This document shows positions 31,143 through 41,325 of a DNA stretch of 47,920 bases, in pieces. Under the pieces are notes generated by a model. The model saw only the letters and a list, made by a program, of their open reading frames with translations. It was not told the origin of the DNA and searched no databases. Made by a program: the position numbers and the translations under genes. Origin of the DNA: DASPUH01 sp035622975 (GTDB taxonomy: Bacteria; Chloroflexota; Limnocylindria; Limnocylindrales; CSP1-4). Position 1 is the stretch's first letter; the number at the start of each line of letters is the position of its first letter. Location: assembly GCA_035622975.1 (NCBI GenBank), contig DASPUH010000058.1:1-47920 (forward strand), written 5' to 3'.

Positions 31143-31217
31143 CCGCACGATGATAGCCGCCGACCCCGCCCAGGCCGCAAGCGGCCGTCGAGCGGCGGCC
31201 GGCATCATCGCCGGCCC

Positions 31218-32756
31218 ATGGCCATCCACGGCCGCCTGGAGCGGTTGCTCGGGTCGCTCGCCCCAGACCAGCTCGCCGCGGCGACCGCGCCGCCCGGGCC
31301 GATCCTCTGCGTCGCCCCCGCGGGGAGCGGCAAGACGACCACGCTGGTGGCTCGTCTGGCCTGGCGCATCGCGCGCGGCGCCGCGCCGAGTCGGACGTGC
31401 GCGGTGACGTTCAACCGGCGCGCGGCGGCGAACCTTCGCTCGCGCCTCGCGCCGCTGATCGCCGACCAGGGCGCGGCCGCGGGGGTCGTCCGCGTCCGGA
31501 CCTTTCACGCCCTTGCGCGTGAGATCCTGCTCGACGCGGGCCGTCCGGACCGGCAGGTGGTGGACCGCCTGACGGTGCTCCACGCCATGACCGGCGAGCG
31601 CCTCCCGCCGGCGGCCCTGCGGCGGCTCGACGACGCCCTCGCCCGGGCCAAGCTGGACCCACGCTCCACCGCCGTCCCCGCAACGATCCTTCGGATCTAC
31701 CAGGGCCGACTCGCCGAGGCCGGTGCGATGGACCACGACGACCTCATCGTCGAGGCGGTCGCGTTGTTGACGGCCGAGCCGGCGCTCCGCGACCGGTGGC
31801 GGCAGCGGTGCGCCGCGCTGCTCGTGGACGAGGTCCAGGACATGGACCATGCGCAGTGGCGCCTTGCACGGCTGCTGTCCAGCCCGGCTGACGACCTGTT
31901 CCTGGTGGGTGACGACGACCAGACGATCTACGCCTGGCGCCTCGCCGACGCGCGCCGGATGTTGCGCCTGGCGGCGGACCTGCCGGGGGTGCGGCGTGTC
32001 GACCTGGACACGAACTACCGCTGCCCCGCCGCGGTCGTCGAGCGGGCCGTGGGGCTCGTGAGCCACAACCGCGAGCGGCTGGCCAAACGCGTGCGGGCCG
32101 GCCCGGACGGGAGCGGCTCGCTGTGTCTCGTGGCGGACCCGGGCGACGACGTGGCGCGGGCCCGCCAGCTCCTCGGCGGCTGGACGGATGCGCTGCGCAG
32201 GGCGCCACCCGGCGGTGGCCCGACGCATGCCATCCTGGCCCGCACGACGGCCGAGCTGGCGCCGTACGCGGCGGTGGCCCTGGAGCTGGGCCTGCCCTAC
32301 TGGGCCGAGCGTGACGACCTGGCGTTCGATCCCCAGGACCACGGGTCAGCGTCTGGATGGGCCGTCGCGCTGGCCGGCTCGACGCCATGGCCGGCCGGCC
32401 TGGGACCGGCGCTGGCGGCCGCGGCGGCCAGACGGGTGGACATCCGCCGGCGCGGCGCGCCGCTGCACCTGGCCACGGTCCATGCCACGAAAGGGTTGGA
32501 GTTCGAGACCGTCGCCTGCGTGGGCCTGGACGACGGCCGCTTCCCCAACCTCCGGTCCCTGGAGGACGCTGCGGACCCGGCGCGCCAGCTGGAGGAGGAG
32601 CGGCGGCTGGCGTATGTCGCCTGGACGCGGGCCCGGCGCTCGCTGGAGCTGGTCTACGACCCCGGCGGTCCCTCCCGGTTCATCCGCGAGGCCTTCAGCC
32701 CGCGCGAGCTGCGAGCGGCAGCCGCGGCCGGGTCGTTCCGGGTCGTGCCCCGGTGA
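31218..32756 (+). CDS. Compact UvrD/PcrA-like superfamily I DNA helicase
   Basis: 512 aa, much shorter than UvrD or PcrA (about 720-750). Motif I is APAGSGKTTTLV (33-44), Ia includes CAVTFNRRAAANL, II is LLVDEVQDMD, III is LVGDDDQTIYAWR, IV region DTNYRCPA, V is ATVHATKGLEFETVACVGLD and VI is EEERRLAYVAWTRARRSLEL. All ATPase motifs look intact, so the missing length lies in the 1B/2B subdomains and C-terminal tail. It probably unwinds DNA 3'-5' in repair. It is on the plus strand, divergent from the Ig-like/uvrC unit across 75 bp. The ATG at 31218 gives a normal N-terminus before motif Q. Confidence 0.9.
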   Translation: MAIHGRLERLLGSLAPDQLAAATAPPGPILCVAPAGSGKTTTLVARLAWRIARGAAPSRTCAVTFNRRAAANLRSRLAPLIADQGAAAGVVRVRTFHALAREILLDAGRPDRQVVDRLTVLHAMTGERLPPAALRRLDDALARAKLDPRSTAVPATILRIYQGRLAEAGAMDHDDLIVEAVALLTAEPALRDRWRQRCAALLVDEVQDMDHAQWRLARLLSSPADDLFLVGDDDQTIYAWRLADARRMLRLAADLPGVRRVDLDTNYRCPAAVVERAVGLVSHNRERLAKRVRAGPDGSGSLCLVADPGDDVARARQLLGGWTDALRRAPPGGGPTHAILARTTAELAPYAAVALELGLPYWAERDDLAFDPQDHGSASGWAVALAGSTPWPAGLGPALAAAAARRVDIRRRGAPLHLATVHATKGLEFETVACVGLDDGRFPNLRSLEDAADPARQLEEERRLAYVAWTRARRSLELVYDPGGPSRFIREAFSPRELRAAAAAGSFRVVPR

Positions 32757-32763
32757 GGCGACC

Positions 32764-33330
32764 CTAGATGCCGAGCGCTTCGCGCGCCGCCGTGAGCCCC
32801 GCGATGACGTTGGCGATGTGCTCCTCGAGCGGCAGTTCGAGCTCCGTGGCGCCCTTCTCCAGCTGGTCGCGGGGCACCTGACGGGCGAAGCCCTTGTCAC
32901 GCATCTTCTTGAGCACCGCGCGCACGTCGACCTCGTCGATGGAGCGATTGGGCCGCACGTAGGTCACTGCGATGACGAAACCGCTCATCTCGTCACAGGC
33001 GTACACCACGTGGGCGAGCAGCGAGGTGCGCGGTATCCCGGTGTGGTCGCCGTGCCCCAGGACGGCGTCGATGATCTCCTCGCCATAGCCCAGCCGGCGC
33101 AACTCCTCCGCGCCCTGGCGGGGGTGGGTCTCCGGATAGCGCTCGTAGTCGAAGTCGTGCAGCAGGCCCGCCATCCGCCACTGCTCGAGGGCCGCGCCGG
33201 TGAGGCGGAAACGCCGCTCGCCGTACCAGGCCACGGCGGCCTCCACCGCCTGCGCGTGCTTGCGGAGGGACGGGCTGGACGTCCAGTCGGTCAGCAGGCG
33301 CCACGCGTCATCGCGGGTCGGATCGGTCAC
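32764..33330 (-). CDS. HD-domain metal-dependent hydrolase
   Basis: 188 aa. Metal ligands fit the HD pattern: His25 in RKHAQAVE, His58-Asp59 in GLLHDFDYE, and His93/His96 in VLGHGDHTG. VVYACDEMSGF supplies the later conserved Asp. The C-terminal part is helical (VRAVLKKMRDKGFARQ). Close relatives are annotated as HD hydrolases, possibly nucleotide phosphohydrolases; the substrate is unknown. TACCAT at 33342-33337 lies exactly 6 nt before the GTG, predicting a leaderless mRNA. It converges with the helicase gene 7 nt apart. Confidence 0.88.
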   Translation of the reverse strand: MTDPTRDDAWRLLTDWTSSPSLRKHAQAVEAAVAWYGERRFRLTGAALEQWRMAGLLHDFDYERYPETHPRQGAEELRRLGYGEEIIDAVLGHGDHTGIPRTSLLAHVVYACDEMSGFVIAVTYVRPNRSIDEVDVRAVLKKMRDKGFARQVPRDQLEKGATELELPLEEHIANVIAGLTAAREALGI

Positions 33331-33336
33331 CGGGGG

Positions 33337-33366
33337 ATGGTATCAAGCGGCCCCGGCCGCTACGCT
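33337..33366. promoter_or_regulatory. Back-to-back leaderless promoters, HD hydrolase and small membrane protein
   Basis: Within 44 bp between the two GTG starts lie TACCAT on the minus strand (33342-33337, 6 nt before its GTG) and TACGCT on the plus strand (33361-33366, 8 nt before its GTG). Neither gene has a Shine-Dalgarno. Confidence 0.5.
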
Positions 33367-33374
33367 CGCACGGG

Positions 33375-34322
33375 GTGACGATCCTCCAGTTCCTGGCGCT
33401 GCCGGTCGGCGTGGCCATCGCGCTCGCCCTGTGGTTCGGCCTGCGCCGTGAGCTGGAGGCCCGCGATGCGCCGCGGAATGCGGCCTGGACCGCCCTGGCG
33501 ACGTACCTCGTGGCGGCCCTCGCCTGGGTCATGGTCCTGGAGGCGCCGGTGCCCGTGTGGGTCGCTTGGGTGGCGTCGCTGCCGGCGGCCCTCGTCACCG
33601 TGTGGCCCGATCCCCTCATCCGCTCCGCCGGCGGCTCGCAGGCTGCGCCACACCTGCGGGCGGAGACCGAGATCCTCCTTGATATCGTGGGCGCACCGCT
33701 GAGCAACATGACGCCCGCGCACCTGGACGCGCTGCGGGCACGTGTCCGGGGGCTCGAGCGGTGGCGCACGCCGGCCACGGCGGAACTCATCGACGCGCTC
33801 CAGGAATGGGCCTTCGACCGCCTGGACGGGATGCCGGTGCCGACCGCCGAGGAAGCGGCCCAGCGTCGCCGCATCACCCGGTTGCAGAGCCGCCTGCTGA
33901 TCCCGTCAGGCGGCTGGTCGGCGCCACCCCGGGCGCCCAAGACGCCACCACACGAAGAGGACGACCGCCAGGACGGCCAGGACGGCCAGCAGGAGGTCGA
34001 ACGGCTGGAGCGCGTGGCGGATGTCCTCCCAGTGAGCGCCGAGCTGCAGCCCGGCGAAGACCAGCACGGTGCTCCACAGGAGCGCCCCGAGCGTCGAGTA
34101 GGCAAGGAACGGTACGAGCGGCATGCGCGCCACACCGGCCGGGAAGCTGATGAACGTGCGCACCACCGGCAGGAGGCGGCCGATGAAGACGGTCGGCCGG
34201 CCATGGCGGGCGAAGAAGTCGTCGGCCCGGTCGATCTCCTCCGTCCGGATGAGCAGGTAGCGGCCGTAGCGCTCGAGCAGCGGGCGGCCGCCCCAGGCCC
34301 CGATGGCGTACGCGATGAGTGA
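33375..34322 (+). CDS. Membrane protein of unknown function whose frame runs antisense into dedA
   Basis: The first about 175 residues look like a genuine protein: two hydrophobic helices (FLALPVGVAIALALWFGL and ALATYLVAALAWVMVLEAPV) and a cytosolic helical part (LRAETEILLDIVGAPLSNM, LDALRARVRGLERWR). From about 33900 the frame continues for 140 codons antisense to dedA with a Glu/Arg/Gln-rich composition that looks like a shadow. Either the true protein has a long overlapping tail, or its stop was lost; a TGA in the next frame sits at 33898-33900. Start is GTG 33375 with a leaderless-type TACGCT. Family not recognised. Confidence 0.6.
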   Translation: MTILQFLALPVGVAIALALWFGLRRELEARDAPRNAAWTALATYLVAALAWVMVLEAPVPVWVAWVASLPAALVTVWPDPLIRSAGGSQAAPHLRAETEILLDIVGAPLSNMTPAHLDALRARVRGLERWRTPATAELIDALQEWAFDRLDGMPVPTAEEAAQRRRITRLQSRLLIPSGGWSAPPRAPKTPPHEEDDRQDGQDGQQEVERLERVADVLPVSAELQPGEDQHGAPQERPERRVGKERYERHARHTGREADERAHHRQEAADEDGRPAMAGEEVVGPVDLLRPDEQVAAVALEQRAAAPGPDGVRDE

Positions 34323-34565
34323 GCCCAGGGTGTTGCCCACGATGGCGGCGACCACCACCAGCCAGAAGGCCCAGGGCTGACGGGTCAGCGGCTCCACCTG
34401 GCTCGCATCGGAGACCATGAACCCGCCGAAAGGCAGGGTCAGCTCGCTCGGCAGCGGCACCATGGCCGACTCGATCGTCATGGCCACGACCACGCCAAGG
34501 TAGCCCACCGCGGCGTACAGGCCGGTCAGGAACGGGATGACGAGCTGGTCGATGAAGGCAAGCAC
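33906..34565 (-). CDS. DedA family membrane protein
   Basis: 219 aa. Landmarks are ESAMVPLPSELTLPFGGFM (first re-entrant motif), GNTLGSLIAYAIGAWGG, FFARHGRPTVFIGRLLPVVR followed by TFISFPAGVARM, and a C-terminal helix. DedA proteins affect membrane homeostasis and lipid-carrier recycling (UPT flippase subgroup). The start chosen is GTG 34565, because TAGACT lies 8 nt upstream and the encoded N-terminus (LAFIDQLVIPFLTGLYAAVG) is typical. A longer GTG start at 34628 would overlap uvrA. It lies just after uvrA with its own promoter. Confidence 0.9.
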   Translation of the reverse strand: MLAFIDQLVIPFLTGLYAAVGYLGVVVAMTIESAMVPLPSELTLPFGGFMVSDASQVEPLTRQPWAFWLVVVAAIVGNTLGSLIAYAIGAWGGRPLLERYGRYLLIRTEEIDRADDFFARHGRPTVFIGRLLPVVRTFISFPAGVARMPLVPFLAYSTLGALLWSTVLVFAGLQLGAHWEDIRHALQPFDLLLAVLAVLAVVLFVWWRLGRPGWRRPAA

Positions 34566-34573
34566 GGCCGCAG

Positions 34574-34579
34574 AGTCTA
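34574..34579 (-). promoter_or_regulatory. -10 hexamer for dedA
   Basis: The minus strand reads TAGACT 8 nt upstream of GTG 34565, in the 40-bp gap after the uvrA stop, giving a predicted leader of about 2 nt. Confidence 0.45.
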
Positions 34580-34605
34580 CGGCCTTGTTCAGGCGTGGGA
34601 CGTGG

Positions 34606-37614
<3,009 letters not shown>

Positions 37615-37620
37615 GTGGCG

Positions 37621-37657
37621 ATTGTAGCCGCTGCGCGATGATTGGAACAGACGTTCT
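37621..37657 (-). promoter_or_regulatory. uvrA promoter with LexA (SOS) box
   Basis: Minus strand: AGAACGTCTGTTCC (37657-37644) has the GAAC-N4-GTTC core of gram-positive-type LexA boxes. A 17-bp spacer leads to the -10 TACAAT (37626-37621), which is exactly 6 nt before GTG 37614. The box covers the -35 position, so LexA would block RNA polymerase. The predicted transcript begins at the start codon. Confidence 0.72.
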
Positions 37658-38052
37658 GTAGTGGTCCGCCTCAGCGGCGGGTGGCTGGCGGCCTGCCGGG
37701 GCGGCCCGCCCAGCGTAGCCGCAGGCGTGTGCGGCGTGCAGCCGCGGTCGCCGCGGTGGTAGGTCGCTCCGTGGCCGCCCCTCCGGAGGCGTCCACGGCC
37801 CTCTGCCAGGGGCGGGCCCCTGGTTCCGCGCCCTCCTTTGTGCATCACGCGTTGCCTATGACGACCGGAAGGCCGTCCGATGGGTCGCTTCAGGCCGTTC
37901 CGTGGCCGCGCGGAACCTGTCGCGTTCATTCCGACGCGGGCACGGCAGTTCCGTGGTCCTGAGCAACGCCTGATGTTCACCCGCCCCGGGACGGCCGCCG
38001 CTGACCGCGCCAAGGCACGGCCGGTCATGGCGCCCCGCGGCGGCGGCGCGGC
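37658..38052. other. Intergenic region between uvrA promoter and the uvrB-lipoprotein unit
   Basis: About 395 bp with no gene I can support on either strand. It contains the hairpin at 37806-37823 and otherwise only scattered short inverted repeats. The open frame on the plus strand (37642-37962) has no protein-like features. Confidence 0.5.
37806..37823 (-). terminator. Perfect GC hairpin, possible terminator
   Basis: CCAGGGG and CCCCTGG form a perfect 7-bp stem around a CGGG loop. It lies about 230 nt past the lipoprotein stop and upstream of the uvrA promoter. No U-tract follows on the minus strand, so the role is uncertain. Confidence 0.3.
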
Positions 38053-38637
38053 CTACCAGCAGATCAGCCAGCGGCCCTGCTGCGCGGCGAGCGGGATCGT
38101 GGCGTCGACGACCTGGCGCGCCTGGACCCGGGCCGCGAACGCATCGGCCAGCGCGTCGGCCACGGAATCCGAGACGGGCGTACCGCGGGCGCGTCCGACC
38201 TGCTGGATCAGCTGCCGAACCTGGACCCGATCGACCGACACGCGCAGCGTGCCCACCAGGCGCACCGTGGCCAGGTCCCCCAGGCGGGATGCCTCGTCGA
38301 GCTCAGCTTGATCGAAGCTGACCTCGAGCGCCGAGAGGCCCTGGGCGGTCGTGATCTCCGGCGGCAGGGCGGCCGCCATGTCGGGCACGAGATCGAGCCT
38401 CGCCTCGACTTCTGCCTGGCGGGCCGGACAGGCCAGGCTCGAGAGCTGGTCGAACTGCTTCGCCTCCGCCATCGCTACGGCCGACTGGACGGTCATGACC
38501 GGTGAGCCGGCGACCGTCGCCGAGGGCGAGGTGTCCGCGCGGCAGCCGGCCAGCGCGGCGGCGACCACGATCGCGAACAGGAGTCGCACGGCCCAAGGCA
38601 TGCGGCTGAGCCTGGGGCCGCTCGGTGAGCGGCGCAT
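38053..38637 (-). CDS. Lipoprotein of unknown function
   Basis: 194 aa. Signal peptide with lipobox AALAGC (MPWAVRLLFAIVVAAALAGC after a short basic lead), then a mature part with VMTVQSAVAMAEAKQFDQLS, a Cys in LACPARQAEVEARL, and LEVSFDQAELDEASRLGDLA ... VRLVGTLRVSV. The last region reads like a small alpha/beta domain ending RWLICW. It is likely attached to the outer face of the membrane. The family is not recognised. The start at 38637 has AGGTGA at 6-nt spacing. It lies 38 nt after uvrB on the same strand and may share its SOS-controlled transcript. Confidence 0.72.
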   Translation of the reverse strand: MRRSPSGPRLSRMPWAVRLLFAIVVAAALAGCRADTSPSATVAGSPVMTVQSAVAMAEAKQFDQLSSLACPARQAEVEARLDLVPDMAAALPPEITTAQGLSALEVSFDQAELDEASRLGDLATVRLVGTLRVSVDRVQVRQLIQQVGRARGTPVSDSVADALADAFAARVQARQVVDATIPLAAQQGRWLICW

Positions 38638-38675
38638 GAGCGTCACCTGAGAAGGTCGTGAGGCCGTCGGGGGAC

Positions 38676-41012
38676 CTAGCGGCGGCGGCGCGGGCGCGTC
38701 CCGGTCCGCTTGATGACGTTGGGGGTGACGCGGCGGTCCCAGGTCGGCCGGTCGAGCCACCGCGCCTGCCAGCCGCCGTCATCGTCATGCTCATCGCGGA
38801 TGCCGGGCAGCCAGTCGGCGGCCGTGCCGTCGTCCGGGCCGGCCGGTTCGACGAGCTCCTCGCCGCCGGGCAGGACCTCGACCGACGTGACCTCGACGAC
38901 CCCGGCGGTCGCGTCGGCGGACGCCCCGGCCCCTCCACGGGCGCTGCGCCGGCCACGGGACGGCCGTTCGACCTCGCCAGCCGCGGCCTCCGCCGCGCGG
39001 GCCACGGTCACCGATGCATCCTGCTCCAGCACCCGCAGGCGGATCTCCTGGACCTGGTCGCGCAGCGCCGCGGCGCGCTCGAACTCGAGGTTGCGGGCCG
39101 CCTCGCGCATGGTGGCCTCGAGCTGACCCACGTACTGGGCGATCTGCTCCCGCGAGAGCTCGCTGAGGTCGGCCGACGCCTCGCCCGAGGCATAGCTGCC
39201 GGGGCGATCGGCGACCGCACGGAGCCGGTCGTTGATGTCGCGGATCTCCTTGATGATCGTGGCCGGCTCGATGCCGTGGTCGCGGTTGAAGGCCTCCTGG
39301 ATGCCGCGCCGCCGGTTCGTCTCGTCGATCGCCACCCGCATCGACTCGGTGATCGTGTCGGCGTACATCACGACCTCGCCGCCGATGTTGCGGGCGGCCC
39401 GCCCGGAGACCTGGATGAGCGACCAGGCCGACCGGAGGAAGCCCTCCTTGTCGGCGTCCAGGATGGCCACCAGGGTGACCTCCGGCAGGTCGATGCCCTC
39501 GCGCAGGAGGTTGATGCCGACCAGCACGTCGTACACGCCGAGGCGGAGGTCGCGCAGGATCTGGACGCGCTCGAGCGTGTCGACCTCGCTGTGCAGGTAG
39601 TTGACCTTGACGCCGAGCTCCTTGAGGTAGTCGGTGAGGTCCTCCGCCATCCGCTTGGTGAGGGTCGTGACCAGGACGCGCTCACCACGCATGGTCCGCT
39701 CGCGGACGCGCTCCAGGAGGTCGTCGATCTGGCCCTCCGTGGGCTGCACCTGGACGGTCGGGTCGACGATGCCCGTGGGCCGGATGAGCTGCTCCACGAC
39801 CTGCTTCGAGCGCTCCAGCTCGTAGGCTCCCGGGGTCGCGGACATGTAGACCACCTGGTTGAGATGGTCCTGGAACTCATCGAAGGTGAGCGGCCGATTG
39901 TCGAGCGCCGAGGGGAGCCGGAAGCCGTACTCGACCAGGATCTCCTTGCGGGTCCGGTCGTTCTTGTACATGCCGACGACCTGCGGGATCGTCATGTGGC
40001 TCTCGTCGACGATGAGCAGCCAGTCGGGCGGGAAGTAGTCCAGCAGGGTCCAGGGCCGCGAGCCGGCCTCGCGACCCGCGAGGTGGCGCGAGTAGTTCTC
40101 GATGCCCGAGCAGAAGCCCAGCTCGCGCATCATCTCCAGGTCGAAGGTGGTCCGCTGGCGCAGGCGCGCCGCCTCCAGGACCATGCCCCTGGCTTCCAGC
40201 TCGGCGGTCCGCTCCTCCATCTCCGCGTCGATGTTCACGATGGCCTGCTTGAGCTTGTCGGCCGGCGTGACGTAGTGGCTGGCGGGGTACACGTTCAGCT
40301 CGGCGCGCTCGGCCAGCATCTCGCCGGTCAGCGGGTCGAGCTCCGTGATGCGCTCGATCTCATCACCGAAGAACTGCACCCGCACGATGAAGTCGTCGTA
40401 GGCCGGCTGGACCTCCAGCGTGTCCCCGCGGACGCGGAAGCGGGCCCGGCTCAGAGCCTGGTCGTTGCGCTGGTACTGCAGATCGACCAGCTGGCGCAGC
40501 ACGCCGTCCCGGCGGTACCGGCCGCCGGCCCGCAGGCGGATGACGGTCGCCCCGTAGTCGACCGGCGCGCCAAGGCCGTAGATGCAGCTGACGCTGGCCA
40601 CGATGATCACATCGCGGCGCTCGAACAGGGCGTGGGTCGCGGCGTGCCGCAGCTTGTCGATCTCGTCGTTGCGCGACGAATCCTTCTCGATGTACGTGTC
40701 GCTGCGGGGCAGGTACGCCTCGGGCTGGTAGTAGTCGAAGTAGCTGACGAAGTACTCGACCGCGTTGTGGGGGAAGAAGTCACGGAACTCGCTGTAGAGC
40801 TGGGCCGCCAGCGTCTTGTTGTGGGCCAGCACGAGCGTCGGCTTCTGGTGCTTCTCGATGACCGAAGCGATCGAGTAGGTCTTGCCCGTGCCGGTCGCGC
40901 CCAGGAGGACCTGATCCTTCAGGCCCCGGGCGAGCCCCGACGACAGGCGCTCGATGGCGCGGGGCTGGTCCCCGGTCGGCTGGAAGGGGGCGACGAGCTG
41001 GAAGTCGGGCAC
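38676..41012 (-). CDS. uvrB: Excinuclease ABC subunit B with extended C-terminus
   Basis: 778 aa against a usual about 670. Walker A is GATGTGKT (38-45). The beta-hairpin that locks damaged DNA is in YYQPEAYLPRSDTYIEKD. Further helicase landmarks are LLIVDESHMTIPQ, VYMSATPG, VLVTTLTKRMAEDL and QVSGRAARN. The UVR motif (LEATMREAARNLEFERAAAL) is at its normal place. About 110 extra residues follow: acidic/Gly-rich, then WQARWLDRPTWDRRVTPNVI and an Arg-rich end (RTGTRPRRRR). GTG 41012 is supported by TAGAAT 6 nt upstream and by the canonical N-terminus. Confidence 0.96.
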   Translation of the reverse strand: MPDFQLVAPFQPTGDQPRAIERLSSGLARGLKDQVLLGATGTGKTYSIASVIEKHQKPTLVLAHNKTLAAQLYSEFRDFFPHNAVEYFVSYFDYYQPEAYLPRSDTYIEKDSSRNDEIDKLRHAATHALFERRDVIIVASVSCIYGLGAPVDYGATVIRLRAGGRYRRDGVLRQLVDLQYQRNDQALSRARFRVRGDTLEVQPAYDDFIVRVQFFGDEIERITELDPLTGEMLAERAELNVYPASHYVTPADKLKQAIVNIDAEMEERTAELEARGMVLEAARLRQRTTFDLEMMRELGFCSGIENYSRHLAGREAGSRPWTLLDYFPPDWLLIVDESHMTIPQVVGMYKNDRTRKEILVEYGFRLPSALDNRPLTFDEFQDHLNQVVYMSATPGAYELERSKQVVEQLIRPTGIVDPTVQVQPTEGQIDDLLERVRERTMRGERVLVTTLTKRMAEDLTDYLKELGVKVNYLHSEVDTLERVQILRDLRLGVYDVLVGINLLREGIDLPEVTLVAILDADKEGFLRSAWSLIQVSGRAARNIGGEVVMYADTITESMRVAIDETNRRRGIQEAFNRDHGIEPATIIKEIRDINDRLRAVADRPGSYASGEASADLSELSREQIAQYVGQLEATMREAARNLEFERAAALRDQVQEIRLRVLEQDASVTVARAAEAAAGEVERPSRGRRSARGGAGASADATAGVVEVTSVEVLPGGEELVEPAGPDDGTAADWLPGIRDEHDDDGGWQARWLDRPTWDRRVTPNVIKRTGTRPRRRR

Positions 41013-41018
41013 GACCCG

Positions 41019-41056
41019 ATTCTAGCATCGGCGGCCTGGAACAGAACACCCGTTCG
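41019..41056 (-). promoter_or_regulatory. uvrB promoter with LexA (SOS) box
   Basis: Minus strand: CGAACGGGTGTTCT (41056-41043) matches the gram-positive LexA consensus CGAAC-N4-GTTYC except at the last base. The -10 TAGAAT (41024-41019), preceded by TGC, is exactly 6 nt before GTG 41012. The box overlaps the -35 position, as in the uvrA promoter. Confidence 0.75.
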
Positions 41057-41325
41057 GTCTGGCGCGGGCACGGCGGGTCGTCGACGTGGCCGTTGCGGGT
41101 CATCACTCGTGGCCGTCGGGGGTCGTCGACCCGCAGCCGTTGCGCCTAGCGGCGGTATCGACGGAGCAACCCCTGCCGAGGTTCCGCATGGAGCCTCCCG
41201 GAGGGCGGCTCTTGCGCGTGGCGAAAGGATCGACGGCGCGGCGGCGGCTCGACCGTCAATAGCGGCGCCAGCCGCAACGCCCGAACCGTGATGCACGAAC
41301 CGGAAGGAAGGCCCTGGCCGACCGC
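41057..41325. other. Intergenic region between coaE and the uvrB promoter
   Basis: No gene seen. It holds repeated short words (GTCGTCGAC twice, GTGGCCGT twice, GCCGTTGCG twice between about 41080 and 41143), a 13-bp palindrome GGGTCGTCGACCC at 41120-41132, and a hairpin at 41191-41211 (GAGCC/GGCTC with inner CCC/GGG). The hairpin may end the polA-mutM-ABC-F-coaE transcript. Confidence 0.35.

Noticed and set aside
37642..37962. Plus-strand open frame in the gap upstream of uvrA
   Set aside because: Arg/Pro/Ala-rich with no hydrophobic pattern or motif, no ribosome site, and it overlaps the uvrA SOS promoter.
38658..41291. An 877-codon plus-strand frame opposite uvrB
   Set aside because: Antisense to a canonical UvrB; composition is that of reverse-complemented GC-rich codons.
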